DNA of 64,000 bases from NCBI RefSeq assembly GCF_030272615.1, contig NW_026729151.1, positions 64,001 to 128,000 on the forward strand, given 5' to 3'. Each line of letters opens with the position of its first letter. The stretch's first letter is position 1. Source of the DNA: Cryptomeria japonica (Eukaryota > Streptophyta > Pinopsida > Cupressales > Cupressaceae). Of the stretch, positions 46,291-59,896 are shown in pieces. Below the pieces are notes generated by a model that did no database searches, was not told the DNA's origin, and was given only the letters and a program-made list of their open reading frames with translations. Made by a program: the position numbers and the translations under genes.

Positions 46291-49266
46291 TTTTTTTTGG
46301 ATGAATAGGCAATCCATTAAATAAGTAATAGGTTTACACTATTTACCAAAAAAAGGGGCGGGAGGAAAAGATCACTCCTCCAGAGTCACACGAGCCCAGC
46401 TCAGAAAAAAGGAAACAACTTACAATGTCATAAACATAAAAAAAGCCTAAGCGGATAAAGTAGTAGGAGTGGAAGGAGGCGGATGATCCAAATCATTCTT
46501 TTTACCCCATACATTAGCAGGGTTATAAGGGGGGTCTGGAAGACTCCACCCATCCTCATCAGCCTCACCATCACCTTCATTGTCTTTCCACGAAGGAGAT
46601 ATTGCCAAAGCAAGTTGAGGAACCACCTTGGTGAAACTGAGCCAACCAAAGTCTAGCTAATCAAATCCATCAGGAGCCAAAAAGGTACCACCACCCATAG
46701 GTCACCCAGAAGAAAAGACACCATGATCCAGAGATACAGAACGATGATGCAGGAAATCCCTCCACCCACCAGAGTGGTGACGAGGAGCCTGGGAACAAGG
46801 CATGTGAGAACCGCAAGACTAAGAGTTGCAACCATGCCAATGGCCACTAGCTAGAGAATGGTCACCGAAGGCAATAGAATCTAGTGAAACTCTAGCAACC
46901 ATATATGGGGCATTACCCCAATGATCAGGTAAATCCTGTAAGTGGCCCAGCTCCAGAGCTACTTTATTGGCCTGCACCTGGATCTGTAACATCACATTAT
47001 TGCATATGCAAGATTTAGTGTACAAAGAAACATGAATATCAAGAGAGATATGAGAAAATAGAAAAACATTTCTATCTTTCTATAAACTGGAGAGGATTTC
47101 CATCCTGAAAAACATGCCAAACCTAGGTGAATTTGAAGGGAAGCCATGGGGAATCTACTAGCAAAACCATGTGCCAAGAAAAGGGTTCAGGTTGAAATGG
47201 CTTTAAAAAATCATGAATACAAACCCACAACTGTTGAGCTATTTTATAGAACTAGAAGAGATGCATCAAGGTCTCAAGCATCTCAAAAAAGGGATAGTGT
47301 GGTTAGGCACCCAAAGATGCCTGAGATGAGAGCCAATAGGCAAGCATTGCAAAATAGTACACTAGGAAAAATGGGCTACCTTAGGCTCAATAATGGCAGA
47401 CCAAAGAGTCTGAAATTTGTGATGCCAAATACTCTTCGAATACTGCAAATGCCATCTACAATTCAAGGTGGTAACCATAGGCAAATGAGTCACAAGACAG
47501 TGGTAACCCATCTTGGGTTTATAATTGCAAAAAGAAGTGTTGGGACACCAATGCCAATTTTTCCACCAAGGCCTCATAAAATGAATACCAATTTTGTATA
47601 GCATCTTCAAAGGCAAATCAAAGAGCACAAGCTCAAATGTCTGCTGATCTGGTCGAGCAAGGTGAAACTGGATCTGTAAATTTTCCTAAGAGTGTATACT
47701 CATAGTTGTATGAGAAAAAAGGTCACAAGGAGTAGAGATGCCACATTTATGAAAACGCAGAGCATGCACTCCAGGGACATGAGCGAAAGGGATCCCTTGA
47801 AACTGAATGAGAGGCGACTACCAAATATTGTGCTACTTGAAAGAAAGACCATCACGAAATCCTAGACCATCCCAATGAAGCCAAGGCTTCATAGCTTCCC
47901 AGCCACACCAAATGCTTTTAGAAAAAAAAAGTGCCTTGAATGCACATTGCGTCTTTCATAAGAAGAAAACCAATCCCCTTCCAAGCTGACCTATTAACTG
48001 GGTGTCCTGAAGAAATACAATTCTGGAGCAACACTTTCCATGCTTTGTTGCCAGGAATATCTCTAATTACCCCTTTCACACAGAGGGATAAACCTTGTTT
48101 CTGACTGGACAAGAGGCGAAGTCCTCCAAGGTCTCAAGGGAGACAACATAAATCCTAAGCAACTCTGTGAAACAAATGATTATATGTGCCATTGGCCCAT
48201 AGAAAGTCCCTCAAGATATTATCCAATTTACAATAAGACGCTCTATAAGGAGCCCAACATGAGGAGTAATAAACATGAGTAGCAACAATAACTTTTGAAC
48301 AAATCTAGAATTTACCAGCCAAAGAAAGAGGCTTGGTAATCCAGTAAGAAAGCTTCTTCTCGATCCTTGCAAGCACCGCATTCCAAAGGGAAACAATAGA
48401 CCCTTGAAAGGCAAAGGGAATGCCCAGGAACTGAAAAATTTCCCCATTTTGAATCTATTTCCAACCAAACTGGGATAGCCAAAGGGGGGTAGGAAGAAAA
48501 GAATTCCTGCAATACTGGGTTTTGTGCCACTGAATAGCCGACCTAGAGGCTAAACAAAAAATTTCCAAACAATGAAGGGCTTCTTTGGCATTATTTTCCT
48601 CTTTGAGGAGAGTGAGAAATAAATCATTTGCAAAATGGCCATTAACAGGCTGAGAAGGTGAGTTGAACAGAGAAATCCCCCTGACACGTCCAGCAGAAAT
48701 GACGAAGGCAACAAAATACCTAAAACCTTCCACAGCAAGCACATACAAGGATGGTGCAAGAGGGAATCCTTGGCGGATGGATCTATGAAGATCAAAAGAT
48801 AAAGAGTGGCTACCATTAATGATGATGCAAGCAGAAGCATCACCAAAAATTATTTGAATAGACTGAATGAAGCGAGGACCAAAGCCTATATCTTTAAGCT
48901 TAGCAAGAATAAAAGGCCATTCAATTCGATCATAAGCTTTAGCAAAATCAATTTTAATAAAAAGGGCTTTCTACGAAGAGCATCCGGCCCTTTCAATACC
49001 TTCACAAACCACAATAATATTTTCTAGAATAAACCTGGATTTAATAAAACCAGTTTTCTCAGCTCACACAATATGCAGAAGCAAATGTCTGATTTTGAGC
49101 GCCAAGGCTTTCACAATTATCTTATAGGAGACATTAAGCAATGTAATTGGTTGCCAATTACAAATATCTTCTAGATCACCAACTTTGGTAATGAACACTA
49201 ATACATTTGGTCTATAATTCCAATGGAGGTTTCCGATGGAGAAGGTATATTGTGACCAAATTTGAT
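46291..49266 (-). mobile_element. 5'-truncated L1-type LINE, antisense (copy B)
   Basis: Counterpart of 5835-8810, with the same breaks and poly-T end (46291-46298). The FAND codon is at 48626-48628. Roughly ten substitutions separate the copies, for example c to g at 49062 near the RT start. Confidence 0.88.
47146..49246 (-). pseudogene. LINE ORF2 remnant: RT plus zf-RVT region (copy B)
   Basis: Same motif order and frameshifts as copy A. One change puts Arg for Trp after HKTQYC; another makes Leu for Phe in the antisense direction near 49410. Confidence 0.87.
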
Positions 49267-52200
49267 TTTTTTTAAGAAATGCACGAATTCGTCAAAATTC
49301 TGATGATAATTTCACATTTGGCTTCAACAGAGAAGACATTAGCAATGAAATTTGTTTTTTTTTCAAAAAAGTGCCCTTGTTTGTCGAAATTGCGAGGACA
49401 ATGGGCATTATACTTAAAAATAAAAGAGGGCAAGTCATTTGTGACATTTGCAATCTTGCGCAGGCTTCCTCGTCGAGCTCAACCCCTAGAAAGATCAAAC
49501 GGCACACTCAACATTTGAGGTAGAATCTTCACCTTCATTTCGGATTTGCACAACATTTGCATGAGGAATTTTGGATTTGCATAATATTTGCATAATTTAT
49601 GGAATTGCTTGTGTAGAATCTTCACGATTCGAGGTAGCTGAATCTTCGCCTTCATTCATTGATATGCATATATGAGAAATTGTGTGCGTCTCACCCATTG
49701 CTTGAGCTATCCACTGCATTTCACAACTACCCTTGCTTTGTCGTTCCTAGGTCATCAGAAGTCTTTTAATGTTGCCCCCATGCCTCGGTTGTCGATGTTC
49801 AGTCTTCCCATTTCGCCACCATGAATTCTATACACCCCGGAGGGAAATCGACCTCTGCTTCTCTTTTCTCTCTCTCCCACCCTGCCCCTACCATGGCACT
49901 AGGACGTATACACGGCGAAGAATGAGCTTACCAATTCTAGGGACATATCTAGCATAGGAAGAAGATATGCCTAAGTCTAAGAGCATACTATAAAGCATCT
50001 AATTTTAAGAGACTCGATTATTACAGTCATGATCAAACATAACATGCATCTTTCCAAAGAATTAGTTTCACGAAGATGTGTCTAGGCCTAGAAGACAAAA
50101 AAAGTAGCTATAAGTTACAACAGTCAAAAGCATAGGGATATATAACTATGATTAAGAATTAAAAGGAGTAAACGATAGTCTAAGTCAGATTTTATAGTGA
50201 AATGAAGTGCATGTTGTCACACTAGTCTTATCAATTAAAATGATTGTCTTTCATCATTAACTTCGAATAAAACAATGACATCGTCACCATGCTAGATCAC
50301 ATTTAAAATAGTTTCAGATGGGAGTCACGGTTATTTTAACTGTCACAAAGTACACATTCATGAAGTATTAAATAGAATAGCCAAGACAGAGGTCCTCATG
50401 AGAGGAATACAAGAAGTTCATTGTATGTGTAAACAGTCTTTAGGATTACAACACACAAATTTTCATTTACAATCAAAGATCACAATGATAGTGAAGACCT
50501 ACATAGTCCTAGAGGAAGTAAAGGGACAACCCAGGCTTGTGATTTGGGTTCAATATCAACATCAATGAATACCATAGAAGTAGTGATAGAAAAAACAATG
50601 TATATACTACTTGTTACTATTTTGTGGCTGTCTCTTTTTTATAGGCTTTGTCCTAACTTTTTCTCTTTGGTTGGGTTGTCACTGAGATTTACATTTCAAA
50701 CCTTTGCCCATTATCTCACTATTATTAATTTGGCTAGGACTGTTATCACTTGTACTTTTCCATGTGTATTTGGTTCTTATTGTGTATCATCTTCTCATGA
50801 CTTCTTCAGGAGGCTGACACAACACTATCCTAGAAGATCTTTACTATATTTTCAATGAAACTTGGGTTTTTTACTTCCTATTCACTATTTTGTTGGTGTA
50901 GCTATTCCTTTCTATGTCTTCTTGTAATTTGTGCTTCAAAGTGATGTGTTGCTCACAATTGTTTTCCTTAGACCTATACATAAGGCTTGTCATTGTCATC
51001 TACATACCGCAGTTATACTATGCTCTCAGACTTAGGCATATCTGTGTTTCCTTGTACATTTATAAATGTGCATGAGAGTCATCTTGAACCAGTTCTAGGG
51101 AGGTATCTAGAAGAGGAAGCTTCATAACATTACACTTTGTGTTAATATGTTCCAAACATATATGTAAATAAAAAATTGAAAAATATACCTCAATTTTGAA
51201 ATGCTTTAATGTTTCTAGAACATGTTAGTGTATGCTTTTATCATAGAAAAACATAATGTAGTTGATCATAACTGATGTAACAAAGTTGTATCTTTGAATG
51301 TCTTGTTCCTTGATTATAGATCTATGCTCAATTGATTTGAATTGCTTGATTGAAAACTTGGTAGATGTGGGTTGGAGTTAATAGGGGTTTGAAATGAGAA
51401 ATAGACTTGTATCTATATGCAACTTGCACCTTTTCAAATTGAACTTTTCGAAAAGTCCAAATTTGGAGAGGAAATTCCTACTATTTGTGAATCCAACATT
51501 CATCTTTCAAATTTTAGGTCCAATTGCCATGAATAAGGGTTCCCAAGACCCTAGTCCTAGAACATTATGCCATGAGGAACATCATGAGTAAGGGAATGAA
51601 CCAAATTTATTGAAACGTTCTGAAACCTAAGTATAATTAGGCATAAATAAGGCACAACCACTAAAGTGAGTCCAAACCTAGTGTATATTTATAAAGAGAT
51701 ACAACTTATGATGCAATATTTAGCCCCCTCTTAGCAAGAGTCTAAAATTATGCTCATGTACTCTTGGGAAAATATGGAGAAACCAAATATTCTTTCACCA
51801 AGATATTGAAGAGTCAAGATGACTACAAGTTTGGAAAGGTGGTAGCTCCCAAGACTTATGAAATTCTCAATCTACAATATTGAGATAAAAGGGAAGTACA
51901 AAGTGAGTAATATGAGAAACATTGGTAACATACATGGAGCATGCAAAACACAAAGTTATGACATTTAGAACTAGTAAGATTCATATATTCTCACTAGGAA
52001 CCATGTCAAAAAGACAAGGCATAGATCTAGGACTAGTAAGATCCTTATATAGTTACTAGGAGTCATGTCAGAGACACATAAAGCATGATGCCCAAGTTAG
52101 TAAGATCCTCTAATACCTAGTCATAGATCACATTCTAACAACAAATAGAAGGTCATATCTTGGTAACCTAACTAGTCCATGAGTAGTGGCTCAAAATGTT

Positions 52201-52304
52201 ATCAAAGCTAGGTTAGGTTAGGAGCCCCAAGAACCTATAATGTGTCTTATAATCAGTGTTGAAAATAATCTACACTCAATCCAACAATGGAATGGTAAGA
52301 AAGT
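49267..52304. other. Gene-poor stretch (copy B)
   Basis: Counterpart of 8811-11848; no gene recognised. The last dense cluster of differences from copy A is at 50225-50329. Confidence 0.45.
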
Positions 52305-52371
52305 GGGCAGTAGCTCAATGGTAGAAAAATATATTAACAAATAGAATGCCTTAATTTGGATTCCTAGCTAT
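52305..52371 (+). other. tRNA-like relic (copy B)
   Basis: Identical to 11849-11915; A-box-like at 52311-52325, weak B-box-like at 52356-52365. Confidence 0.35.
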
Positions 52372-53025
52372 TTTATGAGTATTAGCTTAACATTTTCATG
52401 TGTAAATAACATCTACTCCCACCTTTACCATAGATCCAACTTCGACCATTTCTCCTTCCACAACCTCTAGTCACCTTCATGTACCAAAGCCACTAGTACC
52501 ACACCTTTAGTACTTATATCCTTCACTTATCATCCACCATATGCCCTACTTATCAAATTTATTTCTTCTACATGTAAAAGCCATATGCACAAGATGGAAT
52601 GACAATTGGTAGATGTAAAAGCCATATTCCACAACCTTTGCTAAAATCCTTTATGCCAGTGCCAAAATGTGAGGTTTGTAACAAGCTGCGACATCCATCA
52701 AAGCATAATAGAGATGAGATTTTTAACAAGATGGAATATCAAACAATGTAGGAAAGCATCGATTAAAAATAAATACAAGATTGCAGTTTATAGAGTTTAC
52801 TTCATTTTGTCTTTTTGTGGCATTGAATTTCATAGTGTTTTAAAGAACATATCATAGTTTTTCCAGCCTAGTGTTTACCGAGAGGAGTAAATAATGTATA
52901 GTTTGGTCTCCCATGCATATAAATTCACCCAAATGTGTGGGAAGACCATTGTTCATGCTATGTATCATATTATGTTGTGTGCAGGGCTCCAAATTAGATT
53001 TGGTACATGTTTGGGCATGAGGACA

Positions 53026-53049
53026 GTCTGATATCTCTATGTATCAGAC
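53026..53049. repeat. Perfect 8-bp-stem hairpin (copy B)
   Basis: Same gtctgata/tatcagac arms and loop as 12570-12593. Confidence 0.6.
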
Positions 53050-54029
53050 AGTAAAAAGTAGTAAGAGTGAAGAATTTGGTGGAAAGACCAAGCGATAGGT
53101 ATTTTGAAGTGGTTGATGACAAAGAGAGGGGTCAAGGGACCCTATGAAACCTTCGCAAGGGTTTGTGTATCAAAACCAAATGAAATAGATTAAATTTCTA
53201 TGATTGTCCTAAGGGTATTGATTGTCACAGTCATAGTTTTACTAGTGATATTATTTTTGTTTTGACAGAGTTGTGTTTGTAAACATAAGTGTGGACATGT
53301 AATGGATTCATGAGATGTCTTAAGACTACATCAATACTTAACAACAACATAGTGTGTAGGCACCTAAAATATGAAAGGACTACATATTGTAAGGCGTGTG
53401 TGATGATGCCATGAAAGGTCTGATATCCCTATGTATCACACTGAGAAAACCAGTGAAAGACAAACAAAAAAATGCATTGAGAAGGCAAAAGGTTCAATTG
53501 CCTAATGTTTGTTGTTGAAGTGATGTGTGGGGACCCTGCCAAGTCAAATACCTTGTTGTAGTTTCAAAGTGTGGAAAAAGAATAAGCATTTTATTTACCG
53601 TCCTAATAGACCATCCATCATAACAATGATTACCAATGATGTGTGTGTTACAAACAAAGGTCTAGAGGAAGGCGCTTTCTATTGTAATACCAAGTGAGTG
53701 TTCATAGACCTTGTGTAGGGTCCTCCAATACTAGAGTAAGGAGTTCGAAGCCTAAATACATTGATTTGGCCTTGTGGCCATCAATCAGTGTTGACCCAAT
53801 AGGAGAAGTCTTGAGACTGATAATTTTGGAAGTTTGGCATTGTTGAGAGCCAACACCTGTGTAAACCCCGTCTTCACGTATTATGATTAGTTGCCATGAT
53901 ACTTGACCCTATCCTCATGGTGTTGGCTCCATTCATATTGGTGTGTTTTGTTGAAGAAACATGATGTGAGAAGTTTGATGTAGAGGCAAGGGTAGAACTC
54001 AGTATTTCATATTAGTGATGTACAACTTC

Positions 54030-54414
54030 TTATTAATAACTTCTTAAAATAGTTATGTACTATTCCAACTTAGAGATTGAGCTCAAGATTACGAAAATAT
54101 TCCATTATAATTTTTGGCCCATCATCGAGAGTCATTGCCCATTTGGACAACCTACCCACCACATCGTTTCTTGATCTAATCGCATGCCAAAATTCAAATT
54201 CCTCAAAAGTTTCTAATAAATGCTTGGCAATAGTTATATATTTATTCAAATTTCAAGCATGTATTTCACCCTTTTTTATTGCATAATAATAATCAAGGAA
54301 TTTCCTTCAAGCTGTATTTTCAAGAAGCCCAATTTTTTTTCAGCATTTTCAACTCTTCAATAGCTGTCTAAGCCTCGACATCATTGTTCTTTCCCTCCAC
54401 AAGTTTTGAAGCTC
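54030..54414 (-). pseudogene. RNase H-like (RVT_3) fragment, minus strand (copy B)
   Basis: Counterpart of 13574-13958; inverted relative to the fragment starting at 63737. Confidence 0.65.
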
Positions 54415-56074
54415 ATATTTGGATCCGTTTTAGGGAGCATGTCCAAATCTTCTTATGTTGCTCAGATCTAGGTGTGTGCCTCAATTTGATGACTATAGCT
54501 CACTGTTTCCGCATGTTTACCTTCATTTTCAACACTTTTCCCTAATTTCAGCATTTCAACTCACAAAAGAGGGTAAACAAATTCACACGCCCTTGAATCC
54601 AATTAGAATTCAGTCCTTATCATTAGTGGTTTGTTATTGAATCTATTGGATTCACCCCTCTTTTGAATGTCATTGCAAATTAGCGGTTTTTATATATCGA
54701 ATGGTGGAAACCCTAATTTTTCACCATTACAGAGATGAAATATGTCTTATTATATTTCATATAAATGTTTTAGATATGTTTTATACTAATTAATTATAAT
54801 TTCATTATATCAAAATAGTCGTTTTTCATATATATAACTATTTGTATAGCTTGTTTCACATAAAAAATCTTAAATCATTTATTTCTTTTTATATTAAAGT
54901 AATGTATGTCCATTATAAAATTTAAATATTATTTTAATTTTATTTATTTTGATCATTTATTTGTCATTCTTCTCTAAAATAAAAATAAAAATAAAATAAA
55001 TATTTCTCTTGACTATTCTACATAATCATTTGTTCACTTATTTGTATAAGCATAAGTTTATTAGAAAATTATAGAACAAACTCCTTAAAAATATAAATTG
55101 TTGTTTTTTCTCTAAAATAAAATAAATAATAAATAATAATTCTATTACCTACTCTCCACAACAAGTTATTTGCTGAAGGGCATAAATTTAGTGTACAACT
55201 ATAGAATTAACCTTTTAGAAATGCCCCATTCTCTCCTAAAACCCAAAAAAAGAAAATAATATTTTCTTACCTACCTGACAACTATCTCATCACACGCTGC
55301 TCACGAGGCATATGTTTAGAGAAAAATTATACAAACAAATCCTTGAAATCTTAACAACTCTATGTAACCATTGGATCACTTATTTGGCACAACTTATTGG
55401 ATCACAAGATAGGCAACTCCTTGAAAAATGAAATTATCGGTTTTCCTTGAAAATAAAACAATGTTTCTCTTACCTACCCTTCTTAACTATTGGATGGTTT
55501 AAATTAAACCATTAATTTTCCCTACCTACCCACTACCTACTTTGAGTAATTTCTATTTAGACATTCAACTATTTATTTTTCTCCATGGCTCAATTTCTTC
55601 TAATGTGTCTTGTATCTAATTGCATTCGCTTGTTTGAATGGCCAAGAAGGTACAAAACTTGTGGATTAGGAGTAGAGTGTGTTCAGAATTTTAATGTTGC
55701 TGTGCTATGACAATAAAAAGCTTTCAATGGATGGAGGAAAGTAAATCTTTCAATTTTGAGTTCATTTTTTCCCCTTTTTGAATATAGAGTCTAGGTTGTT
55801 TCATTCCTCGAGTGTGGTGGAGAACACCAACAATAGGGAGGAGACAAGTAGAAGTAATGTGTCATCAAGATGGAGGTCAAGAAAGGTAAGTATTATATTT
55901 CCTTTGTCCTTAATAGTTTTATTCAAAACTAGTAATTATGTCAAGAGGCATGTACAATGAAGTCAAAATGTCCCTAAACAAAAATCCATTTTTGAAACAA
56001 TTTGACATGCGAATGAGAGGTAAATGCATGAAATATGTTATGTTTCAGTTTTTGTGGAAGTGTTGTTTTATTAT
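54415..56074. other. AT-rich stretch, no gene recognised (copy B)
   Basis: Counterpart of 13959-15618, including the donor-like GTAAGT near 55886. Confidence 0.35.
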
Positions 56075-56365
56075 TCCAAATAAAATAGAACCCTCACCAC
56101 TTGGTGTTTAGTATTTAGAAAAAACATTTATTTTACAGATGATTCTCTTCTATTATAAGATATCTCTATTATTTTTTACATATATTTTTTAAATATTTGA
56201 TATACTAATATTATAAAATTCATATATATACTGATTCATGTTCATGTGCATGCAGGAAGGAGAAGATAATGGTAGATTTTTATTGCAGAAATTATGCAAT
56301 AAATGATTTGTAATTGATATTGCATCCTGATAGAAAAAGTTTATTACAATATTATTGTGATCCCA

Positions 56366-56651
56366 GAACAAGCCAAAGCCGCTACATGGATACTGAGAAC
56401 CCCATGCAGCCACTCCTGGAGGTTGCCTCGGGTCTGCCATGTGGCCGAAACCATTATCTGCACTGTGCTCGGAGGAGACAGATTGGGCCTGTTTTATGAG
56501 AGCAAACGGAATCGTCTGCGCCAGGCAACCAACCCTGGCGTGGCGGCTACTTTTCATGAAGGTACCAGATTATATATATCTTTGTTGGGAACGTTTCTGC
56601 CGGCCCCTTCTTCCTCTGGATCCTCTAGCTGGGGCTCACCATAAGGGCAGG
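56366..56651 (+). pseudogene. AHL PPC-domain remnant, left arm (copy B)
   Basis: Identical in sequence to 15910-16195, with the same frameshifts. Confidence 0.75.
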
Positions 56652-56900
56652 TTGTGAGATACGGAATCTGATACCTTCCATGGCGCGGCATCACATTGCA
56701 GACGATTCCGTTGGCGCTCATAACGCAGTCCCCGAGCAAAGTGCATTATACTCTCGGCCATATCGCAGTCCCCCGACCACTTCAAGGAGGAGCGGCCGCA
56801 TGGCGTTCTCATTATCCCGCGAAGGCGTTTTGGGCTTGTTCTTAGACACAGGATGCCGTCCCCAGGGCTTCCCAAGGAGGCGACCATCTTGTATCTCCAA
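56652..56900 (-). pseudogene. AHL remnant with decayed AT-hook, right arm (copy B)
   Basis: Identical to 16196-16444; converges with the left arm at about 56651. Confidence 0.75.
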
Positions 56901-57024
56901 GAGAATGGGAGCTTCTCCGAAGAATTGAATAACCTTGTGGACAGCATTCTTTGTGATTATATGAAGCCCTTAGCTTGCAGAGGTTGGGAGTGTTTAAGAA
57001 GTGTATTTTTAGTGTGAAGGGCAA

Positions 57025-57746
57025 TTGTATCCTTTTTCTCTAAGTGAACTGAGTGTTCTTATCGGTGTTACAAGTAGTACACTTGTGACCTTCTTGACCA
57101 AAAGCATTGCAGACAATGGGGACTTTCATATTCAATTTCCTCCTGACCCACTTACCATACCTATAAAAGAGGATAAGATCAGAAGGGAGAACCTTATCAT
57201 ATTCCACCAACATGTAGGATATCTCAAACAATAGATGCTTGATGAATTTAGTGATAGGGTTAAAATCATATTTAAAATTGTCTCAAAGTGTTAGTAAAAG
57301 ACATGAGAACCTTTTCACTCCAAAATTTGAGTGACAAATGGACTCAAACAAGGAACATAAATTTATTTTGAGAGTTGAAACCAAAGGATCACCTGGGAAA
57401 ACAAAGGTCATTCAAGAAAAAGAACCAAGGTTCCCCATTATGGATCTTGAAACAATCCTCAAAATCAGGAAAGGAATGTTGCCACAAAATGTGATGATAA
57501 GAGAACTACCTAGCCATTCCAAAAGACTCGGCAAGAAAAGTGTCTATAACGTCCACAAAAATCTGTTATCTGTGGGGAGAAACAAGAGTCACCTTTGGCT
57601 CGTCCTACACAAAGCTTGTAGACAGAACCGAAACTCCAGGAGCTTCCACACCCACATTCATATTTGAACCATTCAAAAACTCTTCATTGAGGTCATTGTC
57701 TTCATCTTGAGAGTCATCAAGAATACAAATCCATTAAAGTCCTCGA
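57025..57746 (-). pseudogene. LINE ORF1 remnant (copy B)
   Basis: Identical to 16569-17290, including the CNAFGQEGHKCTTC knuckle. Confidence 0.55.
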
Positions 57747-57890
57747 TGCAAAAAGTTTTGAATCTTGCTAGAGACAAGTGGTGAGGGTTCTATTTTATTT
57801 GGAGTGTACTATTAGTGGTTATGGCTAACTTGGCACACCCACATATCTTAAAGGACTTTTTGTTGTCTTTGTATGCCACTTACCTGTTTC

Positions 57891-57970
57891 TAGCTATTGT
57901 TCTAGCTTTTGGGTAGTAAGAACAATCGTTTTTTATAGCTATTGTTCTAGCTTCTGGGTAGTAAGAACAA
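57891..57970 (+). repeat. Two-unit tandem repeat, 45-bp period (copy B)
   Basis: Counterpart of 17435-17514. Confidence 0.9.
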
Positions 57971-58494
57971 ATTCTTTTTGTTTTCTCTGTATTCAACTTA
58001 ACTAATACACACTATTTAGAATTTAATAAAAGTACTTATGAAGGCATAAACATTAATGACATAAAAAATTATTAATTACTATGAATATGAAGGAGTAGAT
58101 AGTAAAAGCTAGATCAATATTTGAAAGAAATTAAAGATGCAATTTTTCACATGTCTTAAAATAGGTGGTATTCTTAGATATCAATCTTCAACTCTTACTA
58201 TCTCTTTGTCACGGTATTTGATTATACTTTTTCTTTTAATATAATACTTTTAAATTTAATAAGAATAGCAAATAATTTTGATAATTAGGAATATAAAATA
58301 TCTGTTATATGAAATTTTCATCTAAACTTAAATATCCTTTGTTCCCGCCAATTGGATGCTCTGGTCAAAAGCCTTGCATTCTTAAAGGGATGCTTCCTTC
58401 TTGGTGTCTGTTGGTCTCACTGCTTGTGAATTCCAATTAATAATGTAATCCAAATTATATTATAAAATATTTCAATTTATTAATTGATAACAAA

Positions 58495-58629
58495 TTTTTT
58501 ATTTTATATTAAATTTTCCTATTAAATATTATAAATGAAATTAAAATGTAAGAAGAGAGTTTTTTATTTTATATTAAATTTTCCTATTAAATATTATAAA
58601 TCAAATTAAATTAAAATGTAAGATGGGAG
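58495..58629 (+). repeat. Two-unit AT-rich tandem repeat, 65-bp period (copy B)
   Basis: Counterpart of 18039-18173. Confidence 0.85.
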
Positions 58630-58998
58630 TTCTTCTAGAATACAAGTTTGTAGTGGATGCCTCCATCATTCAATACTAATTACACAAACCGATCATGAAT
58701 TATTTAAACTTTGAGTGTACCTTCTTAAATTTATTTTAATTTTTTATTGAGATTCACCGAAACGTTTTCTTCAATAATATGATGTAAAAAAAGAGTAATA
58801 TTAGTGCTCCAGTTTTACATATGAATTTGGGTCTCCAATACACTGCCCCTTATTTGTTTTATCCAATGCATGTCCTCTCTAACAAGAACGACATTACAAC
58901 ATTTAGTGTCACACCATAGTAATCATAGTAATCCAAGGCAGCAAATCTTAAATCTAAATATTAAATTTTTGTTATCACCTCTCGCCTACAATCACCTT

Positions 58999-59006
58999 TA
59001 TATAGA
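58999..59006 (+). promoter_or_regulatory. Likely TATA box of the GARP gene (copy B)
   Basis: TATATAGA 72 bases upstream of the start codon, same as copy A. Confidence 0.45.
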
Positions 59007-59077
59007 TTTCAATCACTCTATTCTTAAACTCATCCTTGTTTCAGCGGTTGTTTGACAAAGTTTAGCAGCAGAGAAAA

Positions 59078-59803
59078 ATGGAGAATGAAGAAGGAAGAGA
59101 GATTCTTATTTTTGGTAAAAGGATTCGAGTAGGAGGAGAGAACAATGGGTCTGTTTCTCATGAGAATGGAAATGAGAAAGGAGAAAAGAGGAAGTACATT
59201 AAATCTTTAATGCCCAGGATTCGTTGGACCTCTGATTTGCATGATAGTTTTCTTCGAGCAGTGCAACAACTTGGAGGTCCCAACAGTGAGCATTCATTCA
59301 ATCTTTCACTTTTCTTTATTAAGTTTTTTGTGTCGGTAGATATAGAATTCTAAATTCGTTTTAGTTTTGATATTGGTTTAGAATTCTAAATTTTTTTTAG
59401 TTTTGATATTGGTTTAGAATTCTAAATACTGTATAATATAAATTATGTTTGATTTATCTAGAATATCTTGTTCATACTTAATCCAATCTGTCCATCTATT
59501 TGTTATTTTTTTTTTTCATTGAATTGTTGTAAATTTAATACTCTATTTACAGAAGCATCCCCCAAACAACTTGTAGAGCTCATGGGTGTTGAAGGGCTTA
59601 CCCACCCTCAAGTGAAAAGCCATCTACAGGTACTGCTAAATTAATGTAATCACCCATGAGTTTGTAATAGGAAAAAGAAACCCTAATTCTAATATATACT
59701 TTTTTTCCATTTGTTTTCTCATTCTCTCCCAAATAAATCCTTAGTTTTTCATTGTTATTGACAAATGCAGGGATATAGATGTAAACTTCAAAAGCCAACA
59801 TAG
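59078..59803 (+). CDS. GARP (G2-like) transcription factor, three exons, truncated (copy B)
   Basis: Exons 59078-59285, 59553-59629 and 59771-59803 give the same 105-residue protein as copy A, with identical splice sites and the same TAG (59801-59803). At least ~0.5 kb of upstream sequence is also identical, so if either copy is transcribed both should be, and transcripts could not be told apart within this gene. Confidence 0.7.
59343..59428 (+). repeat. 36-bp tandem repeat inside GARP intron 1 (copy B)
   Basis: Counterpart of 18887-18972. Confidence 0.9.
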
Positions 59804-59896
59804 AAGCTTCCTCAATCAAATGCAGGTTTATTACTCGAAGATAAAGACAAGTCACAAGTCATAACTTCAGACAAGCCTCTAGTTTAAATATTTTTT

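Larger units (their letters stand above)
56075..57803. mobile_element. Inverted-repeat-bounded cassette (copy B)
   Basis: 29-bp inverted repeats at 56075-56103 and 57775-57803. Same contents as 15619-17347, with one substitution at 56150. Confidence 0.5.
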